Of a stretch of 64,000 nucleotides of DNA, positions 27,139-35,390 are shown in pieces (position 1 is the first letter of the stretch; the number at the start of each line of letters is the position of its first letter). The stretch is taken from contig JAVJPW010000004.1 in assembly GCA_040217575.1 (NCBI GenBank), forward strand, positions 91,849 through 155,848, in the 5' to 3' direction. Under the pieces are notes generated by a model that was not told the origin of the DNA, made no database searches, and saw only the letters and a program-made list of their open reading frames with translations. The DNA is from Pacificispira sp040217575. Its GTDB lineage: Bacteria > Pseudomonadota > Alphaproteobacteria > UBA8366 > Aestuariispiraceae. The position numbers were made by a program, and so were the translations under genes.

Positions 27139-27158
27139 ATCAGGGCGTAGGGCCTGAT
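27139..27158 (+). promoter_or_regulatory. Inverted repeat in the kef/DUF1538 divergent gap
   Basis: ATCAGG and CCTGAT form a perfect inverted repeat with an eight-base spacer. It lies between the divergent Kef antiporter and DUF1538 operon starts, where a repressor or activator could control both. No regulator gene is adjacent. Confidence 0.35.
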
Positions 27159-27196
27159 ACGGTGTGTATATCGGCTGCAGAACACAGGGGGAAGTC

Positions 27197-27946
27197 TTGC
27201 AGGCCAAACAGTTGCGCAATTTGTCGAGGCTTCTTGTCTCCTCCGCCCGGGACCTCGCGCCCGTGGTCGGGGTCGTCGTATTCTTTCAACTGGCCGTCAT
27301 TCAGCAGCCACCCGAAAACATGATCCAGATTTTGGTCGGGGTCGGTCTGGTTCTTTTGGGCCTGACGCTTTTCGTTCAGGGGCTGGAAATGGGCCTGTTC
27401 CCCATCGGGGAATCCATGGCACTGGCGCTGACCCGCAAAGGGTCGCTTATCGCGCTGATCGCCTTCGCCTTTGCCTTGGGGTTCGGGACGACTGTGGCGG
27501 AACCGGCCCTGATCGCCGTTTCGGGGGAGGCGGCGCGCACCGCCGCCGAGGCTGGTATCGTCGCGCCGAATGCGGACGCCCAGGCCCGTTATGCGGACTT
27601 CCTGCGTCTGACGGTGGCGATTTCCGTCGGAAGCGCACTTGTGCTTGGGGTCTTCCGCATTCTGAAGAAATGGCCCATCCAATGGCTGATCATCGGCGGC
27701 TATGTCCTGGTGATCGGGCTGACGGTCTTCGCACCGGCCGAAATCGTCGGCATCGCCTATGACAGCGGCGGGGTTACGACATCAACCATCACGGTGCCGC
27801 TGGTGACCGCACTTGGGGTCGGCCTTGCTTCATCCATCGCGGGGCGCAATCCGCTGGTGGACGGGTTCGGGCTGATCGCGCTGGCGTCGCTCACGCCCAT
27901 AATTTTCGTCCTGATTTTCGGCATGATGTGGCAGGCGCTGGCATGA
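27197..27946 (+). CDS. DUF1538 membrane protein, first subunit
   Basis: A 249-residue integral membrane protein. Repeated DUF1538 motifs are FVQGLEMGLFPIGESMA, GFGTTVAEPALIAV, AYDSGGVTTSTITVP and GRNPLVDGFGLIALASL. I choose the TTG at 27197, which has AGGGGGAAG five bases upstream; GTG 27164 would extend it by 11 residues. As I recall, a two-protein DUF1538 system from Halomonas (UmpAB) was reported as a Na+/H+ antiporter. It overlaps the second DUF1538 gene by four bases. Transport here is inferred. Confidence 0.87.
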   Translation: MQAKQLRNLSRLLVSSARDLAPVVGVVVFFQLAVIQQPPENMIQILVGVGLVLLGLTLFVQGLEMGLFPIGESMALALTRKGSLIALIAFAFALGFGTTVAEPALIAVSGEAARTAAEAGIVAPNADAQARYADFLRLTVAISVGSALVLGVFRILKKWPIQWLIIGGYVLVIGLTVFAPAEIVGIAYDSGGVTTSTITVPLVTALGVGLASSIAGRNPLVDGFGLIALASLTPIIFVLIFGMMWQALA

Positions 27947-28785
27947 TCGACCTGTTGTTCCTCATATGGGATGCCGTCACGTCGACAATTCTGGATGTCC
28001 TGCCGATTCTGGGCGTCCTGCTGGGTTTCCAGTTTCTGGTTATTCGCAAGCCCCTGCCGAACTGGCGCACGACGGCGATCGGTTTCGCCTACGTTCTGGT
28101 CGGGCTGGCCCTGTTCCTGGTCGGATTGGAACTGGCACTGTTTCCACTGGGCGAAAGCATGGCCGCACAGCTGACCGACCCCGCCTTCATCGGACTGGTC
28201 GAAGGGGCCGCCATCCGGTGGACGGACTATGGCTGGGTCTATGCCTTTGCCTTCGCAATCGGGTTCGCGACCACCGTCGCGGAACCGTCATTGATTGCCG
28301 TCGCCCTGAAGGCGGAGGAGGTTTCGGGCGGCACGATTCAGGCATTTCCCCTGCGCCTTGCCGTCGCGATCGGGGTCGCGGTCGGTGTATCGCTTGGCTG
28401 TTTTCGCATCGTCACCGGAACGCCGCTTCCCTGGTACATCGGGGTCGGATACGTCATCGTCATCGTCCAGACCGCGTTCGCGACAAAGATGATCGTGCCG
28501 TTGGCCTATGACAGCGGCGGCGTTACGACATCGACCGTCACCGTGCCCGTCGTCGCCGCGCTGGGCCTGGGACTTGCAAGCACCATTCCGGGCCGCAACC
28601 CGGTCATTGACGGGTTCGGGCTGATCGCGTTCGCAAGCCTGTTCCCCATGATGACCGTCATGGGCTATGCGACACTGGCGGAAACATTGCGCCGCCGCCG
28701 GACAGCCCGCCATCACCGGAAATCGAAAACAAATAAGGGACCGGGGGGAAGCGCCCCCGGCCGATTGAAGGAGGAACCGTCATGA
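27943..28785 (+). CDS. DUF1538 membrane protein, second subunit
   Basis: A 280-residue paralogue of the preceding gene, sharing every motif in order: FLVGLELALFPLGESMA, GFATTVAEPSLIAV, AYDSGGVTTSTVTVP and GRNPVIDGFGLIAFASL. It ends in a basic C-terminal tail. The ATG overlaps the first subunit's stop, and its own stop overlaps the PII-like start, so a fixed ratio of all three is likely. The pair probably forms a heteromeric transporter. Confidence 0.9.
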   Translation: MIDLLFLIWDAVTSTILDVLPILGVLLGFQFLVIRKPLPNWRTTAIGFAYVLVGLALFLVGLELALFPLGESMAAQLTDPAFIGLVEGAAIRWTDYGWVYAFAFAIGFATTVAEPSLIAVALKAEEVSGGTIQAFPLRLAVAIGVAVGVSLGCFRIVTGTPLPWYIGVGYVIVIVQTAFATKMIVPLAYDSGGVTTSTVTVPVVAALGLGLASTIPGRNPVIDGFGLIAFASLFPMMTVMGYATLAETLRRRRTARHHRKSKTNKGPGGSAPGRLKEEPS

Positions 28786-29132
28786 ACCTCAGCCTTCTGG
28801 TCGCCTTGGTCGAAGATACCAGGACGGAAGACATCATCGCCGCCGCCCGCGACGGCGGCGCCACCGGCGCAACCGTCATAAACGGCGCGCGCGGCGAAGG
28901 GCTGGAACCGGAACAGACCTTCCTTGGCCTCAGCGTCCAGACACAGCGCAATATGGTTCTGTTCCTGGTCGCGAAACCGCGTGCGCGTGCAATTCTGGAA
29001 AAGATCGCGGCGGCCGGCGAGTTCGACGAAACACCGGGATCCGGCGTCGCCTTCGAAATCGCCATTCAGGACGCGGTCGGGCTGGGCAGCCAGCTGAAGG
29101 CCATCCTTGCCGAGATTGAAAGCGACATATAG
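28782..29132 (+). CDS. PII-like signalling protein of the DUF1538 operon
   Basis: A 116-residue ferredoxin-like-fold protein of the PII superfamily. The beginning LSLLVALVEDTRTEDIIAAAR, GATGATVINGARGEG (T-loop base) and GSGVAFEIAIQDAVG fit the trimeric PII core. It has a short T-loop without the uridylylated Tyr of GlnB. It may bind a nucleotide or second messenger and gate the membrane pair. This role is inferred only from the four-base overlaps. It is not GlnB or GlnK. Confidence 0.82.
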   Translation: MNLSLLVALVEDTRTEDIIAAARDGGATGATVINGARGEGLEPEQTFLGLSVQTQRNMVLFLVAKPRARAILEKIAAAGEFDETPGSGVAFEIAIQDAVGLGSQLKAILAEIESDI

Positions 29133-29159
29133 GAAACTTGTCCCAAGGGAGAGGCGGTC

Positions 29160-29564
29160 ATGAGCGAAGAAAAATCGGCAATCCGCGTGCGCGACGTGAT
29201 GACGACGTCGCTGCGCACCATTTCGGCCACCGCGACGGTGAAGGATGCAATCCAGGATTTTGAGGCATCGCACGTCTCCTCCCTCGTCGTGCCGCGCCGG
29301 GACGATGCGGACGAACTGGGCCTTGTCACCGTGCGCGACATCGCCACCAAGGTTATTGCCGAAGGACAGTCAGTCGACCGGGTATATGTCTATGAAATCA
29401 TGCGCAAACCCGTCCTGACCGTGGACGCCGCGATGAATGTGAAATACGCGGTGCGCCTGTTGACCCGCTTCGGCCTAAGCCGTGCCATTGTCGTCGACGA
29501 AAGCCGCGAACCGCTTGGCATCGTCACGCTCCGCGACATGGTGCTGGGGCATGGGAGCGACTGA
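29160..29564 (+). CDS. CBS-pair protein of the DUF1538 operon
   Basis: A 134-residue stand-alone Bateman module. Two CBS motifs are seen: VRDVMTTSLRTISATATVKD (about 10-30) and VYEIMRKPVLTVDAAMNVKY (about 77-95), each with a following beta-alpha unit. CBS pairs bind adenosine nucleotides and regulate transporters. It lies 27 bases after the PII-like gene with GGGAGAGG at the start. It would be a second sensor in one operon. Confidence 0.9.
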   Translation: MSEEKSAIRVRDVMTTSLRTISATATVKDAIQDFEASHVSSLVVPRRDDADELGLVTVRDIATKVIAEGQSVDRVYVYEIMRKPVLTVDAAMNVKYAVRLLTRFGLSRAIVVDESREPLGIVTLRDMVLGHGSD

Positions 29565-29684
29565 ACAGAAATTCCGTAGCGCCGCCATTTCTGCGAATGC
29601 GGGAACTCTCGGAGCGCCTAGTCGCCTTTGACTGCTTCCCTACCTCTTTGCCTCCACACGGGTGACAAAAAGAGGAGCGGCGGG

Positions 29685-30776
29685 CTACTTTTCCGCAAAC
29701 AGCCCCTTCAGACCCGCTTCGCTGGCGTCGCAGACTCCGCGTTCGGTGATCAGGCCGGTGACAAGGCGCGCAGGCGTAACGTCGAAAGCGTCGTTTCGGG
29801 CCTTCGTGCCGTCGGGGGCGATATTCACTTCCACCAGTTCGTCGTCTGCCGTGCGACCGGTGATGCGGGTCAGTTCCTCACCCTTCCTCTGTTCGATGGG
29901 GATTTCCTTCACCCCGTCATGAACAGTCCAGTCGATCGTTGTGGACGGCAGCGCGACATAGAACGGAACGCCATTATCCTGTGCCGCCAGCGCCTTCAGG
30001 TAGGTCCCGATCTTGTTGCACACATCGCCGGACGCCGTCGTGCGGTCGGTCCCGACGATACACAGGTCGACCAGACCGTGCTGCATCAGATGACCGCCCA
30101 CATTGTCGGCGATCAGCGTGTGGTCGACGCCGTGGCGGCCCAGTTCCCACGCGGTCAGGCTGGCACCCTGGTTGCGGGGCCGCGTCTCGTCCACCCAGAC
30201 ATGGACGGGAATGCCCTTTTCAAACGCCATATAGATTGGTGCGGTCGCGGTCCCCCAGTCGACGGTCGCAAGCCAGCCGGCGTTGCAATGGGTCAGGACA
30301 TTGACCGGTTCGCCGGCCGGCTTGTCGGCCGCAATCGCTTCGATCAGCGCCAGCCCGTTCCGGCCGATGGCTTTTGAGATTTCGACATCCGCATCGCAGA
30401 TTTCCGCCGCCCGTTCCCAGGCCAGTGCCGCGCGGTTGCCGGGTGCGCGGTTGTCGACCAGCGCACGCATTTCATCCAGTGCCCAGCGCAGATTGACCGC
30501 CGTCGGCCGCGTCCGGTACAGCCGGTCATAGGCGGCGGCGACACCGGCGTCAGACGGGTCTTCGTTCATCGCAAGCGCGAAACCGTAGGCCGCCGTCGCG
30601 CCGATCAGCGGGGCGCCGCGGACGATCATGTCCGAAATCGCGACCGCCGCGTCTTCCATCGACGTCAGAGTAACGGTTTCAAACCGGTGCGGCAGTTTCG
30701 TCTGGTCGATGATACCGACCGTCCGGCCGGGTTCTTCCACCCAGATCGTGCGATAGGGGGTTCCGTCGATTTCCAT
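29685..30776 (-). CDS. mtnA: S-methyl-5-thioribose-1-phosphate isomerase
   Basis: A 363-residue aldose-ketose isomerase that converts methylthioribose-1-phosphate to methylthioribulose-1-phosphate. The catalytic Cys is in LTHCNAGWLATVDWGTA and the Asp in IVGTDRTTASGDVCNKIGT. Also typical are IRGAP-like VRGAPLIGATAAYG and LPHRFETV. It starts three bases after the class II aldolase stop, so the two enzymes act in sequence. The 120-base gap to the CBS gene has no visible feature. Confidence 0.96.
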   Translation of the reverse strand: MEIDGTPYRTIWVEEPGRTVGIIDQTKLPHRFETVTLTSMEDAAVAISDMIVRGAPLIGATAAYGFALAMNEDPSDAGVAAAYDRLYRTRPTAVNLRWALDEMRALVDNRAPGNRAALAWERAAEICDADVEISKAIGRNGLALIEAIAADKPAGEPVNVLTHCNAGWLATVDWGTATAPIYMAFEKGIPVHVWVDETRPRNQGASLTAWELGRHGVDHTLIADNVGGHLMQHGLVDLCIVGTDRTTASGDVCNKIGTYLKALAAQDNGVPFYVALPSTTIDWTVHDGVKEIPIEQRKGEELTRITGRTADDELVEVNIAPDGTKARNDAFDVTPARLVTGLITERGVCDASEAGLKGLFAEK

Positions 30777-30779
30777 GGG

Positions 30780-31469
30780 TCATTCTTCCCGGTTCGGCTG
30801 TTTGCCGTAGGTTTTGAATTTCACGAGCACGCGGTCCATTTCCGCATCGTCCAGAAGGACCGGTTCCCCAACCTGAAGGGCGGCATGGTACTGACGCGCC
30901 AGGCCTTCGACCTCAACCGCCAGGCCCAAAGCCCGATCCAGGTCCGTATCGAAACAGATCATGCCATGGTTCGCCAACAGACACGCCTTCCGCCCGTCCA
31001 GTGCGGCAATCATGGTACGTGAGAGATCCTCGGTCCCGAAGGTCGCATAGTCGGAACAGCGGATGTCCCGCCCGCCCGCGACCGCGACCATATAGTGAAA
31101 GGCCGGAATGCCGCGCCTTAGGCAGGCCAGAGCCGCGCAATGGGTCGGGTGCGCATGGACGACGGCCTGTGCCTCCGTCCGATGGCGATAGATGTCGCCA
31201 TGCATGCGCCATTCGCTGGACGGAAGAAGCTGATCGTCGCCAATCGCCTCCCCATCCAGGGTTACATAGACCATGTCCATGGGTTTCATCGCATCGTAGG
31301 AAACGCCGGACGGCGTGATCAGCATGCCGTCCCCGAACCGGGCAGACACATTGCCGGACTTGCCCTGGTTGATGCCGGTCGCATTCATGGCGCGGCAGGT
31401 ATCCAGGATGCGCCGGCCCAGCGCCTGTCGTTCGTTCCCCCCGGTGGGTGGCGTCCCCTGGCCCGTCAT
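30780..31469 (-). CDS. Class II aldolase (fuculose-phosphate aldolase-like; candidate methylthioribulose-phosphate aldolase)
   Basis: A 229-residue zinc aldolase close to FucA. Zn-binding and catalytic residues are in SSEWRMHGDIY, VVHAHPTHC and NHGMICF; GKSGNVSARFG and LITPSGVSYD are the phosphate loops. Its position between cimA and mtnA suggests the aldolase of the DHAP shunt, which splits methylthioribulose-1-phosphate into DHAP and methylthioacetaldehyde. Methylthioribulose-1-phosphate dehydratase is the related alternative. Its start overlaps the cimA stop (ATGA). Confidence 0.85.
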   Translation of the reverse strand: MTGQGTPPTGGNERQALGRRILDTCRAMNATGINQGKSGNVSARFGDGMLITPSGVSYDAMKPMDMVYVTLDGEAIGDDQLLPSSEWRMHGDIYRHRTEAQAVVHAHPTHCAALACLRRGIPAFHYMVAVAGGRDIRCSDYATFGTEDLSRTMIAALDGRKACLLANHGMICFDTDLDRALGLAVEVEGLARQYHAALQVGEPVLLDDAEMDRVLVKFKTYGKQPNREE

Positions 31470-33055
31470 CGCACCCCGTCGCGCATCAGTTTATAGGCAT
31501 AGGCATCGTAAAGCGCGATGACCGACGCGTCGATGATGTTGGGGGACACGCCGACGGTGGTCCAGCGATGGCCCTCGTCATCTTCGCTTTCGATGGAAAC
31601 GCGGGTGACGGCATCCGTTCCGGTAGACCCTTTGGGCGGGGGCAGAATACGAACCTTGTAGTCGACCAGCTGCATGGACGACAGGTCGGGATAGATTTCC
31701 AGGACCGCCTCCCGCAGGGCCGTGTCCAGCGCGTTGACGGGACCGTTCCCCATGGCGACACGCATGATCTGGCGCCCCTTCAGGTCGACTTGCACGGTTG
31801 CTTCGGATTCCGTGATCAGCTTGCCCACCGCATTGTGGCGGCGTTCGTCCATCACCCGGAAGCGGCTGATGTCGAAATAATCCGGCACCTCCCCCTTCGC
31901 GTGATAGGCCAGGAGTTCGAAGCTGGCATCCGCACCGTCATAGGCGTAGCCCAGGAACTCACGTTCCTTGATGTCTTCCAGAAGGCGGCGCAGGGCCTTT
32001 TCCTCCATCTCGATTCCGTTTTCTTCAAGCCGGGCGACGATGTTCGACCGCCCCGCCTGATCGGACACGACGATGTGACGCCGGTTGCCGACCGTTTCCG
32101 GCGGAATGTGTTCATAGGTTCGAGGGTCTTTCGCGACCGCGGATACATGCAGACCGCCCTTGTGACTGAACGCTGCGTCCCCGACATAGGCCTGATGCCG
32201 GTTCGACGGACGTTCCAGGCGTTCGTCCAACAGGCGGGACAGTTCCGTCAGACCCTTCAGCCCGTCTTCCGTCAAACCCGTCCGATAGCCCATTTTCAAC
32301 ATCAGCGACGGAATAAGCGAACAAATGTTGGCATTGCCGCAACGTTCGCCCAGCCCGTTGATCGTGCCCTGGACCTGGCGCACACCTGCGCGGACGGCGG
32401 CCAGTGAATTGGCGACCGCGTTTTCCGTATCATTGTGCGCATGGATGCCCAGCCGATCGCCCGGGATGTGTTGCGTTACCTCCCCCACGATCCTTTCGAC
32501 CTCATCCGGCAGAGTTCCGCCGTTTGTATCGCACAGGACGATCCAGCGCGCGCCGGCATCATAGGCCGCCTTCACACAGGCCAGCGCGAATTCCGGGTTT
32601 GCCTTGTACCCGTCGAAGAAATGTTCGGCGTCATACATCGCTTCCGCCTTGCGCTGCGATGCCAGACGGATGGAATCCGCAATCATGGCGATGTTTTCGT
32701 CATGGTCGATTTCCAGGGCGACATCGACGTGGAAATCCCAGCTTTTCCCCACCAGACAGGCGGCCTTGGCCGGACTGTTCAGGATGGGCGCCAGACCGGG
32801 ATCATTGTCCGCCGACCGGCCGGGCCGCCGGGTCATGCCGAACGCGACCAGTGCCGCGTTTTCAAGTTCCGGCGGGGCGCCGAAGAAGGAATCGTCGGTT
32901 GGGTTCGCGCCGGGCCATCCCCCTTCGACATAGTCGATGCCGATATGGTCCAGGGCCTGTGCGATCGCATACTTGTCTGCGACTGAAAAATCGACGCCCT
33001 GTGTCTGCGCGCCATCGCGAAGCGTCGTGTCGAAAAGATAGATACGGTCCGTCAT
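31466..33055 (-). CDS. cimA: (R)-citramalate synthase
   Basis: A 529-residue enzyme that condenses acetyl-CoA with pyruvate for isoleucine synthesis. The DmpG-like TIM barrel has DTTLRDGAQTQGVDF (metal-binding Asp), GIHAHNDTENAVANS and NGLGERCGNAN. A leucine-binding LeuA-type regulatory domain lies at about 385-525. Length and GVDF/HAHND motifs fit CimA better than LeuA. Cotranscribed with cysS (four-base gap) and the aldolase. Confidence 0.94.
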   Translation of the reverse strand: MTDRIYLFDTTLRDGAQTQGVDFSVADKYAIAQALDHIGIDYVEGGWPGANPTDDSFFGAPPELENAALVAFGMTRRPGRSADNDPGLAPILNSPAKAACLVGKSWDFHVDVALEIDHDENIAMIADSIRLASQRKAEAMYDAEHFFDGYKANPEFALACVKAAYDAGARWIVLCDTNGGTLPDEVERIVGEVTQHIPGDRLGIHAHNDTENAVANSLAAVRAGVRQVQGTINGLGERCGNANICSLIPSLMLKMGYRTGLTEDGLKGLTELSRLLDERLERPSNRHQAYVGDAAFSHKGGLHVSAVAKDPRTYEHIPPETVGNRRHIVVSDQAGRSNIVARLEENGIEMEEKALRRLLEDIKEREFLGYAYDGADASFELLAYHAKGEVPDYFDISRFRVMDERRHNAVGKLITESEATVQVDLKGRQIMRVAMGNGPVNALDTALREAVLEIYPDLSSMQLVDYKVRILPPPKGSTGTDAVTRVSIESEDDEGHRWTTVGVSPNIIDASVIALYDAYAYKLMRDGVR

Positions 33056-33058
33056 GGC

Positions 33059-34429
33059 TCAGGCCCTCCGCCATTCGGTGATGCCGCCGGGTTTGTCTTC
33101 CAACACCACGCCGCGATCCTTCAATTCGTCGCGAATGCGGTCGGCGGTTGCGAAGTCTTTTGCCGACTTTGCCGCCTTCCGGTCTTCGATCATGGCTTCC
33201 ACTTCCGCCGCAGACGGGCCGTCCCCCACATCGCCCTTGAACCAGGTATCGGGGTTTTGGACCGCAACACCCAGAAGATCCAGCGCACCCAGATAGGCCG
33301 AATGGTCTTCGCGGTCGATCGCTTCGAACAGCTTCGCCAGCGCAAGCGGTGTGTTCATGTCGTCTGAAAGCGCCGCGACAGCCCCGTTATCCGCGCTACC
33401 GGCCTTTGCACCGCAATCGATTGCCGTTTGCTTTGCCCGGTAAAGGCGGTCTAGTGTCGCCTTCGCCTCACGGCATTTGTCTTTCGAGAAGTCGAGCGGT
33501 TGGCGGTAATGGGTCTGCAGGATGACCAGCCGCAGCGCCTCCCCCGGGAACTCCTCCAGAAGCTCGGCGACGGTATAGAAGTTGCCGAGCGACTTCGACA
33601 TCTTCTCCCCCTCGCTCATCAGATAACCGTTGTGCATCCAGTATTTCGCGAAATGCCCGTCGCGTTCCCCTTCCGGATGGACGCACAGGCTTTGCGCGAT
33701 TTCGTTCTGATGATGCGGGAAGACCAGGTCGATTCCGCCACCGTGAATATCGAAGTCCGTGCCCAACAGACGTTCCGACATGGCGGAACATTCGATATGC
33801 CAGCCCGGCCGCCCTTTCCTGCACCAGGGGTTTTCCCAGCCAGGCGTTTCGTCGTCGGACGGTTTCCACAGAACGAAATCCGACGGGTCCTTTTTGTAAC
33901 TGGCGACTTCAACCCGGGCGCCTGAAATCTGTTCGTCCCGGTCCTTGTTCGCGAACTTTCCGTAATCGCCCCAGGACGGCACATGGAACAGGACATGCCC
34001 GTCATCCAGCGCATAGGCGTGGCCCAGGTCGATCAGCTTTTCGATGTGACGGATCATGGCGTCGATATTTTCCTGATCCGTCGCGCGCGGTTCATGATCC
34101 GGCGGCAGGCAGTTCAGCGCCGCGCAGTCTTCGCGAAACCGTTCCACCGTCGCTTCCGTCAAGTCGCGAATCGCAATGCCGCGTTCCTTGGCCCGCGCGT
34201 TGATCTTGTCATCGATGTCAGTGATGTTCCGGACATAGGTCACATCACCGTAAAGCGTACGCAACAGACGCACGAAGACGTCGAAAACGACCAGCGGTCG
34301 CGCATTACCGATATGGATTCGGTCATAGACGGTTGGGCCGCAGACATAGATCCCGACCTTGCCTTCCGTGCGCGGTTCGAACGCCACTTTCTGGCGCCGG
34401 GATGTGTCATGTATCTTCAAATCCGTCAT
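33059..34429 (-). CDS. cysS: Cysteinyl-tRNA synthetase
   Basis: A 456-residue class I synthetase. Cys/His zinc-site residues are in YVCGPTVYD and HIECSAM, the HIGH motif is in HIGNARP, and KMSKS is in EKMSKSLGNF. A C-terminal anticodon-binding helix bundle follows. ATG 34429 has AGGAA eight to nine bases upstream; a TTG at 34453 would add eight residues. Upstream is a candidate attenuator (leader peptide with Cys-Gly-Cys, then a terminator). Confidence 0.97.
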   Translation of the reverse strand: MTDLKIHDTSRRQKVAFEPRTEGKVGIYVCGPTVYDRIHIGNARPLVVFDVFVRLLRTLYGDVTYVRNITDIDDKINARAKERGIAIRDLTEATVERFREDCAALNCLPPDHEPRATDQENIDAMIRHIEKLIDLGHAYALDDGHVLFHVPSWGDYGKFANKDRDEQISGARVEVASYKKDPSDFVLWKPSDDETPGWENPWCRKGRPGWHIECSAMSERLLGTDFDIHGGGIDLVFPHHQNEIAQSLCVHPEGERDGHFAKYWMHNGYLMSEGEKMSKSLGNFYTVAELLEEFPGEALRLVILQTHYRQPLDFSKDKCREAKATLDRLYRAKQTAIDCGAKAGSADNGAVAALSDDMNTPLALAKLFEAIDREDHSAYLGALDLLGVAVQNPDTWFKGDVGDGPSAAEVEAMIEDRKAAKSAKDFATADRIRDELKDRGVVLEDKPGGITEWRRA

Positions 34430-34474
34430 CGTTCCAGTTCCTGAATTTTCCAACCTGGTGTCCGCCCATAAAAA

Positions 34475-34505
34475 AACCCCGGGGAGGTTTTCCTGCCGCG
34501 GGGTT
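34475..34505 (-). terminator. Intrinsic terminator/attenuator just upstream of cysS
   Basis: On the minus strand AACCCCG and CGGGGTT form the outer stem, an inner AGG/CCT pair encloses a TTTT loop, and seven or eight T follow. It ends 46 bases before the cysS ATG, inside the cysS leader. Most operons would not place a terminator here unless it is regulated. Confidence 0.8.
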
Positions 34506-34538
34506 CGTTCCGTCGCTTGACCTTGACTTCCAAATGGG

Positions 34539-34616
34539 TCAGGTCAGCACCAAACGACCGCCGCGTTCGCGACAGCCGCAAATAATAATTCCGATAATGC
34601 CTGACCGAACGGTCAT
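34539..34616 (-). CDS. Candidate 25-residue leader peptide with Cys-Gly-Cys, upstream of cysS
   Basis: A short ORF, too short for routine gene lists, reads ATG at 34616 to TGA at 34539-34541. The eight-base-upstream AAGGGA is a good ribosome site. Codons 13-15 are TGC-GGC-TGT, so translation would pause when Cys-tRNA is low. TGACC/GGTCA repeats in the leader (34611-34615, 34602-34606, 34537-34546, 34518-34522) allow alternative pairings before the terminator. This is the standard layout of amino-acid attenuation. Function is inferred; the peptide may be only a ribosome-position sensor. Confidence 0.5.
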   Translation of the reverse strand: MTVRSGIIGIIICGCRERGGRLVLT

Positions 34617-34646
34617 GTGTGAATCCCTTCACGTGATCTTTGGCGC

Positions 34647-34674
34647 ACTATAGCCGCGAACCCGCCGTTGGCAA
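34647..34674 (-). promoter_or_regulatory. Promoter of the cysS leader
   Basis: Minus-strand TTGCCA (34674-34669) and TATAGT (34652-34647) are 16 bases apart. They lie between the TPR gene stop and the leader peptide. The start at about 34640 gives a roughly 165-base leader to the terminator. Confidence 0.6.
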
Positions 34675-34695
34675 GGGCGCAGGGCGCGGCCATCG

Positions 34696-35349
34696 CTATT
34701 GGTTCGACAGCCGTTCAATCAGTTCAACCAGCACATCGCGCAGCAACTGCGCTTCCTTGTTGTCGGGTTCAATTTCCAGAACCGCCTCTACCTCTTCCAA
34801 CGCCTTTCGGGGCTCGCCGATTACGCGCAGGATTTCGGCCCGCGCGACACGCGCCTGCAGGTCGTCCGGGCGGCTTTCCAGCACGACATTCAAATCATCG
34901 AACGCCTGCCAGGCGAAGCCCTGCGCAATGCGCGACATGGCGCGCGTGCGAAAGGCATCGACGTTTTCCGGGTCCAGAAGAATGGCCTGGTTTGCATGAT
35001 CCACTGCGTCGCGATGCTTGCCCTGCACCGCCGACAGCCGCGACAGACGTAGGTACGTATCAGCTTTCTGCCGGTCGATTGTCAGGGCTACCTGATAGTC
35101 CAGGTTTGCGTCGATGAATTGCCCCAGCAACAGATAGACATCGCCGCGGGCGAGAAAAAGCTGACGCTTTTCTTCCTGATCCGCCGCGAAAGCCAGACAG
35201 TTTGAATAGGACCTGATCGCGCCGTCCAGATCCTCCTCCGCCGCCGCGTCGTCTCCGCGCGGACAATCATATTCGACGGTTTGCGCCACCGCCGGGTGGG
35301 AAAGCAGGATTGCCAGCAGGATTGGAATGACGGGTCCAGTTTGACGCAT
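34696..35349 (-). CDS. Secreted TPR-repeat protein
   Basis: A 217-residue exported protein. A signal peptide (about 1-22, AVA-Q) is followed by five tetratricopeptide-like units of about 34 residues; helices such as GDVYLLLGQFIDANLDYQVAL and ADTYLRLSRLSAVQGKHRDAV are recognisable. TPR domains mediate protein contacts; partners are unknown. ATG 35349 follows TAGGATC. It follows the DUF2155 gene on the same strand. Confidence 0.85.
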   Translation of the reverse strand: MRQTGPVIPILLAILLSHPAVAQTVEYDCPRGDDAAAEEDLDGAIRSYSNCLAFAADQEEKRQLFLARGDVYLLLGQFIDANLDYQVALTIDRQKADTYLRLSRLSAVQGKHRDAVDHANQAILLDPENVDAFRTRAMSRIAQGFAWQAFDDLNVVLESRPDDLQARVARAEILRVIGEPRKALEEVEAVLEIEPDNKEAQLLRDVLVELIERLSNQ

Positions 35350-35390
35350 GATCCTACCTTGCATCCGTTTCGTGACGCCCTGACGTCACG

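Noticed and set aside
34426..34632. 68-residue minus-strand ORF across the cysS leader
   Set aside because: It reads through the intrinsic terminator and has no family; the 25-residue frame with Cys-Gly-Cys fits better.
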